A stretch of DNA of 64,000 nucleotides, from NCBI GenBank assembly GCA_025617745.1, contig CM046869.1, positions 6,162,244 to 6,226,243 on the forward strand. Direction: 5' to 3'. The notes below the pieces were generated by a model that was given only the letters and a program-made list of their open reading frames with translations, ran no database searches and had not been told where the DNA came from. Source of the stretch: Heliocidaris erythrogramma. Lineage: Eukaryota; Echinodermata; Echinoidea; Camarodonta; Echinometridae. How positions within the stretch are numbered: the stretch's first letter is position 1; every line of letters starts with the position of its first letter. Shown here in pieces: positions 31,697 to 44,722 of this stretch. The position numbers and the translations under genes were made by a program.

Positions 31697-33560
31697 ATAC
31701 CCTGAGAAAGTTTGAGTGCAGAATTTCTGTACTATGAATGGTATCTGGACTATTTCCTTGTTGATGCTCTTTTTGTTTAACAGTTGGACAGTAGGGAAAA
31801 GTTTCAGATTCAGATTCATTCACCGTTTTTCAATCGTATTAACATAATACCGTAGTGCATAACAGAAATAAACACAATAGTAGCAATAATAACATTATGA
31901 TTAACAATGATGTTTTTCTATAGATATGGACACATAATTGAATATGATGCACAAATATTGACCTAAGTGATGTTGAAAACAGTTGGACATGTTTAAAAGC
32001 AAAGCTTGTATATTACAAAAGCCCTAGAGTGTAAGACATGACCTTCTTTGCAAGCCATTAAAATAAAGATTTATGAAAGGTTTATGTTTTCCGGCATATT
32101 TATTTAGGAAAGGGAGCATGATTTGTGGTGTAGATAGAGTACATATACTTGCTATGCATTTGCTGCAGGCTTGCTGCTGAAATGTGTTTATATATTTTTT
32201 CTGCAGAAATAAAATCCATCAAACAAATAAACAAACTCGCTGCTGTGGACCAAACAATGAATGTGAAAGCGGTACAGTAGATGTTTTGCATTCATGTCAT
32301 GTACAACCTTCCATGGGTGTCCCGCTGACGGTTTTACACATCAGAATACTAAAATGTTTCAATGGGCAGTTTTTCGTTGAAATCTACTACATTTATAATC
32401 AAATATATACTATTAAGCAAATACAATGAAAGTTACTGACCTGGAGATGTTATACAAGTCAATTACAGTATTGCAATGAATCTTAAGTGGTTGGGTATTG
32501 CTACGACTCTCCGGACAGCCTCTCCTGATGGGCAGGAGTGAATTAAGTATTGATTGTTCTCCATAATTAATGGTTGGGTCATGACCGACTTTGCATTAGG
32601 ACACGCAGTCAACTATCCAGGCAGTGTATCAGTGAATGTACTTTTGATTTGGAAAAGCTGTAAGCACTGGTTCAACGATCCCACTACAATAACAATGTTT
32701 TGTGCTATTCTAAAATATCCATTAAAGTGTATGGGAATTAATAAGAACAAATACCTGGAAATACATTGTATGTTTCTTTAAAGATGATATTTTTTTAATA
32801 TGTTTGTTTGGTATCCCCCCGTAGACATATGCAGGGCACTCTGAAAACAAAGAAAACATTACACATTTCTCTTTAAATGCAGATGATAAGTTGTTTTTTT
32901 AATGATTCCTTCAAATTAATTTTTTTGACAATTGTTTGAACACTAATAATGTTTTAAAGAAAAAAATGTCTATGATCTATTAAACTTTAAAGATAGGTAT
33001 ACAGTTTTCTTTAGAGAAAATGTGGGACTGGGGCTTTAAGAAACGATCTTAACATATCAACTGAATGTTGATTGCAATGAGTACACATTGACACATAATC
33101 TTGCACCCAACAGTTGCAATTTAATTGATGATCAATATAAACATGAACTACCTTCTTTAAGAAAAATAAATCTAAAGCCTATATGGGCAATTCCATGAAA
33201 AATGTTCACTTTAGTAAAAAAAAATGAAGTTTGCAATTGCACTTAAACTCTCAAATATTCTTGAAAAGTAATGTATAAATGTTCATTTTCCAATAGACAA
33301 ATCATTAAACTGACAAATTTTCGTATTTTTTTCCACCAGTGAAAATCTAATATGATGTATCGCAATAACACAAAAATGTGGCTATTTTTGAAGAGTTTAT
33401 TCTTCCTGTCTCTAATGAAGGCCTAAAATCTACTGGAGGTCTCCTTCAACTTTTAAACAGTAGTTCAGTGTACATATCAACAGAAAATCACAATGAATGT
33501 TTATATCATTCATCAATTTTCGAGGCATTGATCCTCAAAATTGTGTGATTTCTTTATCAT
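31697..33560. other. AT-rich non-coding
   Basis: No gene or clear repeat recognised. Confidence 0.4.
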
Positions 33561-33565
33561 TAGAA

Positions 33566-35268
33566 GTGTCATGTCCGTTACGTTTTTCACTTAAAGTTTT
33601 CATAGCCAACAGGAAATTTGTATTTGGTTACTGTAAATTCAGTTTCTATGTTAGAACTAAATCCCCTTACATGTGTAGCAACCATTTTTCCTTACCACTG
33701 TCAGTTTTCAAGCAAATGGCGTAACGGACATGACACTTTGCGTAACGGACATGACACTTTATATACGACAAGTGGCAGAAACCACATTGTGGGCTCCATT
33801 TAATAGATTGATTATTATTTTCAATTGCTTGAGGATAGTGGGATGTTTCTAGATACTAGTGACTCATAAATATAAATCTGCTTGTTATATTTAAGACACA
33901 ACAACAAGCAGATTTTCCAGTTTACCCATGGAAGTCTGTAGATTTCAGATGATCTTGCTAGCCCTGTTATGTAATCCCATTCCAACATCTTGATCATGAT
34001 TGATGACCAACATGCAGCAGCAGGTATGTCCCTGTTTATTTACATAGTGGATTACTGAAGCCAAGACAATGCAGTTCCACTATTGGCCATCTCCCTAGCA
34101 CTTTTCCATGATAACTTAGACCTCATTTCATAATGACACTGGTTTTGTGGAACTGCTTTAGTGCATGTTGCAGATACATGTAGTTAACTTTCTTTCTTTA
34201 AAACTGATGTGAATCATTCAGGACATTTTCATGATATGTTCAAACTTTTGATCAGGTCTGGTTCACTAAGTTTTCTTTGCCTCAAAGCTTGAGACGTGCT
34301 CTACTTTGTTGTATGTTGTTGTGGTACTCTAAGCATTATATTCCATGCATTGTAGTATAGTTGTTAGATCACTAAAACCTGCAAAAAAAGAACTTAGATG
34401 TGTTACTATTTAACATTTGGTAGTAGTACTGAGCTGTTAGTTTTGTCTTTTTTATGCCAAATGTTTTTTTGAAAGAAAGAAGTGAAGATATGGTTCACTT
34501 CACAAGGGTGTCATGTCCGTTACGCTAGCATATTAATACTATCTGAGAAATATTAGCCTATAAAGGAGAAAACACCATAGCATCAACTAATAATTTGTTC
34601 TGTTTTGGTATGGAGGGTAGTATTAACTAAAATGTATCAAAAATTTTAGCTAGCTGGTGCAGAAGCAAGTTTGCTTTATTTTTTATATCTTGTGTAAACA
34701 TTGAAAAACCAACCCTTCTAAAATTACAGAAATATATGAAATGGTACAGAATACCAGTTATGATGTGTGTCCCTATCTTTCAACCTTACTATATGAACAA
34801 TAAAATATCTGCCATATCTCGTAATAAAACAAATATGTCCGCTCACAAAAAGTGGACAAAACTGTCATGTCCGTTACGCTCAATGCGTCATGTCCGTTAC
34901 GCTACATTCTGAGCTATAAAAAAAGAATGCAATGTAAAACTAATCTCAAACATGAATTTATGATTACAGCATGACTTTAAGTTTTAATTAATACCCAAAC
35001 CAGGTTCATTCTATCCCAAAACTCACAGGAATTTTCATAATAAAAAGTAGGTTAAAAAGCCTTGTCCATTTTGTGTCATGTCCGTTACGCTCACAACGAG
35101 TGCATTTTCTCCACAACCGTTCAATAAAATGATGTGAAATTTCATGAGTATATCCCTGATAGTCAAATGTGTCTGATAAACTCAATAAAAATTGTTTGGA
35201 GACTGCCAATTCTATTGTGTGATGTTTTGAATTACAAAAAACTGTCTGAATGTCATGTCCGTTACGCT
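33566..35268. repeat. field of eight copies of a 17-bp motif
   Basis: TGTCATGTCCGTTACGC occurs forward at about 33567 (last bases differ), 34509, 34863, 34886, 35074 and 35251. It occurs as the complement at 33719 and 33740. Sequence between copies is AT-rich and unrelated by eye. Spacing is irregular (about 21 to 770 bp). Confidence 0.9.
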
Positions 35269-36060
35269 GGAATTGACCATATATTCATTTATAATTACAA
35301 TAATTTATGACCTGGTACACTCTTTTCTTTCTGAATAGTTAAATGGTGAAATTATAAAACAGTGACAATATAACAAATTTCTTTGGGAACCTCTACCCTG
35401 GAATAACTCCTGTAAGTTAAACACACTTTCTCATATGAATGGGGCTACACTGTATGTATCATACAGAAAGCATAAATCTTAATCATAGAGAGAGAGAAAC
35501 AAACATGTCACAACTTACTGTAAACAGACATAAAACAATTTCAATAAAGCGATCTAACACCAACATCATTGCTACTAAAATCAGAAGGATCTAACAACAG
35601 TAATGATATTCAGGGATACATGGCTACTCTATTAGATATGAATTTATGATGCAACAAAATGTTTGGCTAACAAGCCTAACATACACATTGCACAAACATT
35701 TTGAAATCAAAAGATCAAATGAACTTGTAGATTAATTAGTCCTCACATTTAAAAGGAAATAAATTGTAACAATTTTAAACATTTTATAATTGTCAAGCTG
35801 TTTATGTACCATGAAATTGCAGATCAAGTATGTCCTTTAGAATATAGAGCTGAGACATATAAATGGCATAATGATATGGGAATTTAATATTTGATAAATG
35901 CAGCTTTATGTAACACACATACAGAAATAGGTAGGAATGGAAAAAATGTTTCAAATTTACTCTGTGGCTCTGATCTATGAAATGAGCTAAAATCAGGGAG
36001 ATATTTGATAATAAAATTCTGAAAAATACTGTTAAGAGCCAGAAGGGCATTGGCTCAAAA
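35269..36060. other. AT-rich non-coding
   Basis: Nothing recognised. Confidence 0.4.
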
Positions 36061-36065
36061 TCGTA

Positions 36066-36285
36066 ACACAGAGTAATAACACCTTTCTTGCTCAAACACA
36101 TCTTTTCTTTGAGATCCCTCAACCAAAGCAAGGTAACCCACAGAGTAATAACACCTTTCTTGCTCAAACACATATTTTCTTTGAGATCCCTCAACCAAAG
36201 CAAGATAACACATAGAGTAATAACACCTTTCTTGCTCAAACACACATTTTCTTTGAGATCCCTCAACCAAAGCAAGGTAACAAAA
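36066..36285. repeat. 69-bp tandem repeat, three copies
   Basis: A unit containing GAGTAATAACACCTTTCTTG and CTTTGAGATCCCTCAACC is repeated three times with a few substitutions. The length is a multiple of three, so frames on both strands stay open across it (LLWLRDLKE... on the minus strand). This is a by-product, not evidence of a protein. Confidence 0.9.
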
Positions 36286-36551
36286 GAAGAAAGAGAGAAA
36301 TTCATCACATTTGTCATACAAACATATTAATGTCCATTAAACATGATTTGATTAATATAACCAGGCTTCAAATTCCTACTTAACATGCACTTCAATGAAA
36401 TTAATGTTGGCTCAGCTGAGTGCCGTTCATTCAACCTCCCGAATCACACTCGAGGGATCCATCACACACACATTTATTCATGAATCATATATGCAGCGTG
36501 ATCAATGAACATGCTACATGTAGATGCATCATTGCTGTCAAAATACATTCA

Positions 36552-36638
36552 TCATCTGCTAAAAGCTAGAAGGGTGTTAACGCTTTGTGAAATTAAGAGG
36601 TTTATGTAGTAAGACCCTTCTGGCTCTCAACAGATGAT
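36552..36638. repeat. hairpin repeat (AGCTAGAAGG family)
   Basis: Arms TCATCTGCTAAAAGCTAGAAGG and its near complement ending CTCAACAGATGA. An unpaired ~30-nt centre separates them. Confidence 0.75.
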
Positions 36639-36703
36639 ACTGTCAAAACCTACAACAAAGCATAGGGATACAATACTTAGTACCAAACTAAATGCATTCA
36701 AAC

Positions 36704-37156
36704 GTCCGAATTCACAAAAGCGGTTTATCTTAAAATGGCATTAAACTGAACAGTGCCACCTTACACTAACTGCTAAATTGAGATTATAATTTGAAAATTA
36801 ATTGCATTTTATTTTGAATTTCGACAAACAGCTGTTTGGAAAAATGGGCAAATTTTATATTTCAAACTATTATTTTTGATGTTGCACATGTGGAAAATTG
36901 CCTACAGATACATTCTGAGCTTCTACAAACTAGAATGGAGCATCAAATCAAATCCTGTTGAAAGATGGCGCCATTAGGAGCTTCAATTTACTGTCACTTT
37001 AAACCAAGGTCTAAATCATAGTTTAAACCTCCGCTGTGGACTAAAATAAGCATAAATAAGCGTAAATAAGGGTATATAAACGCATTACTATCTGCCCATT
37101 GGACATGAGGACATGCGCTTAGATGTGTTAGATAAACCTCTTTCGTGAATTTGGAC
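36704..37156. mobile_element. MITE with 27-bp inverted ends
   Basis: Starts GTCCGAATTCACAAAAGCGG and ends CTCTTTCGTGAATTTGGAC (near complement). The ~400-bp interior is non-coding and includes a degraded AAACCAAGGTC/TTTAAACC motif. Confidence 0.75.
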
Positions 37157-38198
37157 CAAAGAATGCAAGAAAGTCACTCTAAGGGTATTTTAATATGTTT
37201 TTGGTACTGTCTATAGAATCTATGTTTAAGGATTAAGTGATTATAATGGTCTCATGCATATTTCAATAGGTGATCCATTAGGCTATCAAGACCTACCTAC
37301 AATGGATTTCTTGAAAATGAATTTAATATGCCATTATGTCACCAATGTCATATTTATCATTGTTCTGTCATGTGAATGTTATATATAAGCCATTTACTGT
37401 GAGCAAAACAAATATCCATGTTGAATACAATGGACCAACAAATACTATACTATACTATAAAATCTTTTAACGATTCAATTCTTAAATGATCCCAATTTCC
37501 AATTTCATGACCTTGATTTCATATGTCTTTGGTTTTCATATTTATTCAATCATTGCACCAGTATACTAAGCCCAAGATTTTACTCAAGGTCCTATTTGAA
37601 ATGTATGTTATATGGGAAATGAAATTGTCTCTAATAAATATAGCTAGATATAGTCTTCTGTCTTCTGGAAAGAGTGTGCTCATCTCACTATGTAAAGCAA
37701 TAAAAAACAGTTGTATATCTCATAGTAAAAGATGAGCCCCCCCCCCCCCCCCCCCCATGATAAGAATAAAGTGATGAAACGAAGAGAGTAAAAACAAGGA
37801 AGGAAGGAAATTATTATAAAGGAGAGAAATTATATGAGGATGAATAAGAAAATGAGCAGGAAGAACAAAGGAGATGAGACTAAGAAAAGAACTTAGATAA
37901 AAAGGAATTACGCAAAAATGGTTAAGGGCTGTGGGGGGGGGGGCGGTGAACAAACCACACATCACGCCCAGCCTCCTATCCCACATTACAGAAACTTCCA
38001 GGCATACGAATGCTTATCCCCACAATTCCATTATTCAACATTATCATACAGTTGAATATGCCTGCATGCGATTAACATTTTCAAATCCCTCAACCTTTCC
38101 GTTTCCTTTCCTTTTCCTGAATCTAAAAAAGGTGTAGGTATGCATTAAACTAATGGGCAATTTTCCATATCCCGAGGCAGTAGCTTTTAAACCGAATG
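37157..38198. other. non-coding; long poly-C and poly-G runs
   Basis: Contains a 20-nt C run (37737-37756), a purine-rich stretch, and a G run at about 37932. No gene. Confidence 0.5.
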
Positions 38199-38827
38199 TT
38201 AAAGAGCAATCCAACCCTTTTAATAATTTGATTTATGTGAAACCAGAAAAACCACAGAAGCAGATTGGCAAAAGTCTGAACAAAAGCTGACAAACAATAA
38301 GAAAGTTATGATATTTTTTAAAGTTGTAATCACTAAAAACCATATGAGAATATCAAATCGGCCATTTCAGTATGGTCACTGTGATGTAGGAGCAGTTAAT
38401 TTTCCCATTCGCTCCAACATGCAAATTGACTAAATTGTCAAATATTCAAAGTGCATAACTTCATAGGATCTTTTTCTTTTTGGAGGACCTATAACAATGT
38501 GCTATCAGGTAGGTGGAAGAGAGACTCGCTTCCACCTCCCTGGTGCTATCTGCAATATATTTTGAGTACTGCCCCGAGGGAAAAGGCACTCATGATAAAA
38601 CCAGAATTTAATGATAGTTTGGTATAAAACAATGTGAGAGTTGACCATGAATACATCACAATCGATTCACCAAATTGCCAATTTGAAAGTTGCATAGATG
38701 TAGTGCTTTCTTTCTTTAAACATTCATAATTTTCTTTTTCTTTGTCCGATTTCTGCACCATCCTGTTACTCTTATTTTTATGCTTTTACACAAATCATCT
38801 TTTTACAAAGGATGGATTGCCCTTCAA
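38199..38827. mobile_element. TTAA-type MITE with long imperfect arms
   Basis: Starts TTAAAGAGCAATCCAACCC and ends AAGGATGGATTGCCCTTCAA. Internal sections (about 38270-38400 versus 38660-38760) are also roughly complementary. Non-coding. Confidence 0.65.
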
Positions 38828-39520
38828 ACAGAAATTAACTTTTGATCAATCCATTTAAGTGGTTTTGCACTTCCCAAAGGCAGAACATTGTTTCAACCAG
38901 AAAATGGGGATATAGCCTATACAAAAAGTTAAATTGATAATTTAATATATAAACATAATCCAGAGATAACCTGTAAAATGAAACTGCCTTTGAATTTCTA
39001 AATAAGCTAGTCTCTTATTCCTAGGCCATTTAGGTCCGGTGCACAAGGTGTTTTTTCAGTTGTGCCATTCCAGAACAATCAGGCAAATAAATGCACAGAA
39101 CACGTCCAGGCGCAGTGTCTAGCCACAGACGTAACCCTGTGAACCAGGGTGCAATGGCCTAGCGCAAGGTTTTGGATTTGTCCGAAAATCGACTTTTGAT
39201 GGAAATATGGCATAATCATTAATCTATGAGTGCATTCAGAATGTTTGTGTGACAACTCCTGGCCTATTGTACACTGCTGACTGTGTGCACGATTTCCATC
39301 GAATTGAACAATCAGTTGGCATAACTGGCAATGGTGGAATACCGCCTTATGTGCATCGGGCTTTACTCTTTAAACAGAAAAGGACCAGAAGATTTGAAAA
39401 ATATTGTCATTGGGTAGTTAGTAACGCATAAAACTGCCTCAATGCAAAGGTTTCACTGACATGTTCTAATAATAATTCTGTTTTTACATGTTTATTATTG
39501 TATGACATCTCCTTGTGCTT
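38828..39520. other. non-coding
   Basis: A single open frame of ~60 codons (39249-39431, plus) has no recognised domain. No repeat identified. Confidence 0.4.
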
Positions 39521-39524
39521 ATAA

Positions 39525-39770
39525 AATAATTGAGAATCTAGCTATATTTCCTTGGCTTTAGCTCTCAACCATCATCAGTGCAAAATGCATTTCAATGGTT
39601 TCAAGAAATCCTACCTTTTACCAAATTACAGCAGAGTGTGGCAATTGTAGATCAATACCTTGCCAAAGAACAGCATAGTGCCACACCATACTAGAGCTTG
39701 CACCCTCAACATTCCCATCTCCAGTCAAGTGTTTAGACCACTCGACTATGGACACCTCCTTGACAACTCG
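39525..39770 (-). mobile_element. diverged tRNA-derived SINE (older copy)
   Basis: The minus strand reads a tRNA-like head (GTCGAGTGGTCTAA D-arm-like phrase near 39745) followed by a body sharing TTGCCACACTC and TTCTTGAAA with the SINE at 40050-40345. More degraded than that copy. Confidence 0.55.
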
Positions 39771-40049
39771 AGAATAAAATTACAATTTTCACCCTGTAGG
39801 TAGCAGAACTGACACTCTACTCATTAGGGTAGGGAACTTAGTTCTATTTTAGGCCCTGCCAATTTGAGCTGATTTACCACACGTGCCAGTAATTCCAAAC
39901 TTTTTTTACATATCCCAATCTCATAAACATGTCAATGATCCGTCATATACGGCCAAATAGTGACAGATAAGAATGATCTTTCTCTTTCCACGCTCAAGTG
40001 CTACATAAGGTCATCAGGATAGCCCCAAGACAAATGTTAAAGAGGGGCC

Positions 40050-40345
40050 ACGGCAATGATAATATTCTGATCATGTATAGAGCATATCATATCATGATAA
40101 TGTTCCTAGATGTGCTTCCAATGAGCTTGCAAATTATTACCCTGGCTTCAGATCCGGCAACCGTTACAGCGCACGGTGCATTTCAAGGAATAATCTTACC
40201 CGGTACCCATTTACCTCACCTGGGTGGAGTGTGGCAAATGTAGATTCATGTCTTGCAAAAGGATCTTAGGGCTGCAACAGAGATTTGAACCCTGGTACCT
40301 TGTGGTTCACAGTCCGGGGACTTATCCACTAGACACAACACCTCT
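40050..40345 (-). mobile_element. tRNA-derived SINE
   Basis: On the minus strand the head is tRNA-like: GTCTAGTGGATAAGTCCCCG (box A region), a GTG anticodon-like loop (CTGTGAA), and GGTTCAAATCTCTG (box B region). The body contains CCACCCAGGTGAGGTAAATG and GGTACCGGGTAAGATTATTC, which recalls tRNA-headed SINEs of marine deuterostomes. The body ends in AT-rich sequence near 40050. Pol III-transcribed, non-coding, mobilised by a partner LINE. Confidence 0.7.
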
Positions 40346-41020
40346 AATTTTTTGTAGAATCACTTACAGTTATGGTATATGCCTAAAGTATCCTTTATAT
40401 CATGTGACGGTAGTGCCATTTTTATCCTGAAATTCGGGGCAAAATAGAGATTACTGACTTTGTCAAAATAAGTGTTGCTGTGAATACAAGAAATATGTTG
40501 ACAGATCATCTCTTGTGTTGCACACAAATTGAAAGATCCTAATGAATTTATTGACTGATAACTTTTAGTACTATATAAAGCCATTTTTCTTAACTCCTTC
40601 CAATTTAGGCAGTGATTAGCAGGCCTTGGATGATATAGTCTCAAATATATACTTATAAAAATGAATCTTAATTCCATTTCAATTCAATCAAGTACCATTC
40701 TTTCAGCTCATTTAAGAAAATTAACTGCAAATGAAAAAGACCCTTTTAATACCAATAAAGCTCCATACAAGGTATACTGGAATCTTATATAGGCTTCTGC
40801 TAAAAATAGTCTACTCTTTCAGAATAACCAAACTTTGTTTATTTAATGCCAATAGATAGACAAATATAGATATGGACATTATTTTCAGATTTTGGTAAAT
40901 AAAACCATCATAAAAAAATTGTATTTTTTAATAATATACATTTTCACTCATATTCTCTCAGTTTATTGCTTCTTCAGTCATCATTCCACCACACATGCAC
41001 CTTTTTGTTCTTGTTTGCAC
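40346..41020. other. AT-rich non-coding
   Basis: Nothing recognised. Confidence 0.4.
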
Positions 41021-41021
41021 C

Positions 41022-41215
41022 CTTTAATGCCCGTTTGCACCCTAAAAGGTGCAACTTTGCACCTTTAAGGGTGCAGAAACGTTTGCATCCAAAAGGGTGC
41101 AAATTTGTACCTTTTCTAAAGGGTACAACTCTGAACGCTTTGAGGGTGCAAATTGTAGCTAACTGCACCCTTAAAGGTGCAAAAAGCTTCTTAGGGTGCA
41201 AAATTGTACCTTTAT
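41022..41215. repeat. GGGTGCAAA direct and inverted repeat cluster
   Basis: About a dozen copies of the octamer-like GGTGCAA/TTGCACC lie within 190 bp in alternating orientation (for example TTTGCACCCTAAAAGGTGCA and CACCCTTAAAGGTGCA). Able to form several competing hairpins. Confidence 0.8.
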
Positions 41216-42116
41216 TTCTAAGTGTGCATAGTTAGCAATATTAAAATAATTTCAAATAAAAAATATTAATATCTACAACTCTCATGATTGGGAAGATGAT
41301 AATGTGAATGGAACAATCAAACTCAGTCTTCAGTTGCCTGAAACCTTCTTGTGTCCTGCATATCACACACTGTGATGATGCTAACACATCAGGGTATACC
41401 TTTAAATCTGGAGGTGATTGGAAGACGAGAATACAGTTCACACTGAAGATCCTATATTTTTTTAAAAGATTTTTCTAAGAGGTAGATCTCAGAAAAATAC
41501 AACATCCACAAAATGAAATCTTCTGGAATTGATATCTAGGATACGGGACTATTTCAACAACATGAGTGGGGTCATCAATTGTTCGCAGGAGTCGTTTTTA
41601 GTTCAGCTGGAATTTCAAAAAAGTTTCAAATTTCTTGGGAACTTTTCCAGCATCCCGGGTCGTGATTTGCTTGTGATTTGCTCTCAAAAATGTCTAAAAG
41701 CTTTGTCATATGGGCACAACTTCCTCACTACGTGCGTGATGTTCGCAAAATCTTCATAAAACCCTAAACAGATTCGAACAGTTTGGAGAATGGCCCGCGC
41801 ATGTTCGCGGAAGCCACCAAGTTCGTCCAGTCATTTCTCGTGTTGTTCGCACTTTAGTCGCATGTTCTTCATGTATGTGGACTGGGCATTGATCGGCAAC
41901 ACTACACGTGACATTCATACATACGTTGTGAGAACTACGCACAAACTGTGCAAGAATGATTTACAGCTCCATTGTCATCACACAATCAGAGAAAACCTTC
42001 TCTGAATGTTGGACTTTTGCCATTTTTATATTTTTGCATCCTTCGCAAATCTTCAAGGGCAAAGTGAAGGACATTTAAGCTGAGCGGTTCCTGCTAGTGA
42101 CATGTACCATCATCTG
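41216..42116. other. non-coding; unassigned GC-richer patch
   Basis: At 41730-41960 the base composition rises (CCCGCGCATGTTCGCGGAAG) without a recognisable gene. No frame is supported. Confidence 0.35.
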
Positions 42117-42568
42117 TTAAAGACCTCAGCCTGACCGAATTTTGAAATATACCCTTTATTCATCCACGGGGAGCTACATATTTTCTGAACAAATTGAAAC
42201 CAAATTCATGAGATTCCGTTTCCTGTGGAATGAGTAACAGCGTCCCGAATGTTGAGCCCCGGTGGTTTTTCTGACGAGGGCCCCGTCTCTGAGGAACGCT
42301 ACTTTGCGGGGGGTGAAAATTTGATGACGACATATCGTGTAGACGCACTCGGAGCTGTATACATGACATGTCGTCACACGTCTAGCGACCCCCTGCAGTT
42401 TCCTCTGTTGTTACGCCATAGGGAGGGGGCGGACCAAAAAAAATTATCTTTTTTATTTTTTATGGATAAACAGAGACAAAAATTTATGAATACCCAGGGT
42501 AATTATATTCTTTGTTTACTAAGCTTTACGTGAATATATGGTTGTTTTGGGTCAGGCTGAGGTCTTTA
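42117..42568. mobile_element. TTAA-bounded MITE
   Basis: Ends TTAAAGACCTCAGCCTGACC and its exact complement GGTCAGGCTGAGGTCTTTAA (20 bp). The GC-richer interior (CCGGTGGTTTTTCTGACGAG...) has short overlapping frames on both strands with no domain. Confidence 0.85.
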
Positions 42569-43672
42569 AAAATCTCACAAAGCGAGATTTTTTAACAACA
42601 AATTCTTGTGATCGTTTTCTTCACGTTTTATTTACACCTGGCATATTCTATATTCCATAAATAATTTCCTCACAGATAAAATATGAGGGCAACGATTTCT
42701 TGCGAAAATTCTTCCGAAGGTTCTGTTCAATGTGCGACTTCTGGAAATTATTTCCCTGAAAATAACTGTAGTGTGAACGCATCTACACTGGTATTTGTTT
42801 AGATTGAGTTGAGTCACACTGCAGCACCGTACCCTACATCAACACACTCTAATGGGTCATACAATGCTCTCCCAGCCCCTGTGGCTACAAAGCTATACGT
42901 CCCCACTGAGAATTTTACACACACCATGAAAATCTGCGTCTCGGGACCCATTAAAATTCCAATTATTGCCTTCCCTTGCCTCAGATGTAAATCATATTTA
43001 TGCGCAGAGAGAGAAATACATAAAGGTGGCAATAGTTCTGTTTACGTTTCCAGCTCCAGTTTGATTGATGTTACAATTATAATGAAGGAATTGAAACATA
43101 CCTTGTTCAAATTTGTAGAGGTAAACAGATTACATTTCCCACCAATTCTGGCATGCATAAATCTTCTTCCTAGAGTTCTCCTTCATTATATTAATCAGTC
43201 TAAAACCGTGGCGTCAATCCGTTCAGGGGGGGGGGAAGAAGATTGCAATCAGGTGCCAAGATTACACTCGCAGAAAACACAATGGAGATGGATATGAGAT
43301 TTTGCAGAAAAAAAGTCAGACTCGTTTTAGGACATTCAATCATTCTAAGCCTATTTTTAGTGTTTTAATAACATTTCAAAGAATTTTTTTACTATTTAAG
43401 AGTCATATCATTTTTGAAAAGAAATTCAACAAATGACTGATGTTTCACAGTCAGGGCATACTTGTACAGGCCATCCCCAACCCCTCCCTCATAAATGGGG
43501 TGGGGAGAGTATACACCCCATCCCCAGGATTTACGACCATGGTCTAAAATACCTTGTATTTTTTGTGTTGCTGTTTTTTACCCTTGATGCAGACGTGAGA
43601 TTTCTTTGCAGTAGTTTTAGTTTACATGAACTGCATTGAATTTCCACCAACATCTCTTTAGAAGCTTACCAT
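42569..43672. other. non-coding or unrecognised
   Basis: A plus-strand frame of 162 codons (42809-43297) has no recognised domain and runs through a 10-nt G run. I do not support it as a gene. Otherwise nothing. Confidence 0.4.
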
Positions 43673-43817
43673 GCCCCCGTTTCATAAAACCTGTTATCAA
43701 TAACAAGTTACAATTGTTATAAGCTACTGAAATCCTTGAATCTGATTGGTTGAGAGCAAATTTGTCATAGAAATGAGGCGGTTGTTACATTGCTAACAAG
43801 TTTTATGAAACGGGGGC
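43673..43817 (+). mobile_element. palindromic MITE, GCCCCCGTTTCATAAAAC ends
   Basis: Inverted ends GCCCCCGTTTCATAAAACCT and complement, with the shared core TTATAAGCTACTGAAATCC...GAGAGCAAATTTGTC. An intact member of the 8757 type. Confidence 0.85.
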
Positions 43818-44558
43818 CCAGAAGTCAATCACTCTCCATTTCACGTCTCATCTTTCTTTACGGAGCCATAAATAGCAACCTCTCAAATCCATTACTCATA
43901 ATGTGATGATGTGATGTGACGCACGTCATGTTGGTAAACTTATCTGCTGTCAATATAGATTTAGCTTTCAATTTATTGTGAAATGAAAAAAAGAGTATTT
44001 ATGAAATGAAATAGTACTCAAATAAATTGGTACTGATATTTTGTTTAAAATGATTATACAGTGGTGCATTCTAAATGTGTCTCTATAAAAAGGTCTATTC
44101 AACTTTTGAAAACACTCATTAGAAAATGATCAAAAAAGTACTGGGAATCAGGAAGCTACATAGCATTCATTTGAAATCTCTTTTTTTTAGTTATATGTTT
44201 GAGTTCTACCAAGGTACATTTGTGATCCTTATACAAAAAATTTAATATTTCCTTTTGAATTGAACTGAATTGAAGGTTTTATTATCATTTCATTGCAGCC
44301 AGTGGCTGAATTGCGAATGATTTACAACATAATTGATAAAAACATACAAACAATGAAAATTTACATACTTAAACATTATCAAAATGCATTACATGAGTAT
44401 AATAAATAAATTGAATAGCTTAACAGTATTATCATCACTGAGTATTGAGTATGTAGTAAATTGATAATCTATTTATTCCAAATTTTCGAGTTGATGACCA
44501 AATAAGATGTAACAATGCAAAGATACCTCATTATAACAGTAATGTAGTTTTTAAACGC

Positions 44559-44722
44559 AATAGGGTTTTTGCTGAAAGCATAAATTTAAAGTGACAAATA
44601 TAAGTGAGAAATATTGCAATAATTAAAATAATTATATAAAAAATGGGGTTTTACTGAAAGTATAAATTTAAAGTGACAAATTTAAATGAGAAATATTGCA
44701 ATAATTGAAATGATTATATAAC
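44559..44722. repeat. ~83-bp tandem duplication
   Basis: GGGTTTTTGCTGAAAGCATA... at 44563 and GGGGTTTTACTGAAAGTATA... at 44645 share the following TAAATTTAAAGTGACAAAT and ATATTGCAATAATT phrases. Confidence 0.8.

Noticed and set aside
33566..35268. CRISPR-like array of 17-bp motifs
   Set aside because: Spacing is irregular (21-770 bp), orientation is mixed, and the context is eukaryotic with no cas genes.
35802..36317. 171-codon minus-strand frame
   Set aside because: Kept open by the 69-bp tandem repeat; the remainder is AT-rich and unrecognised.
42809..43297. 162-codon plus-strand frame
   Set aside because: No recognised domain, runs through a 10-nt G homopolymer, and has no supporting splice or Kozak evidence.
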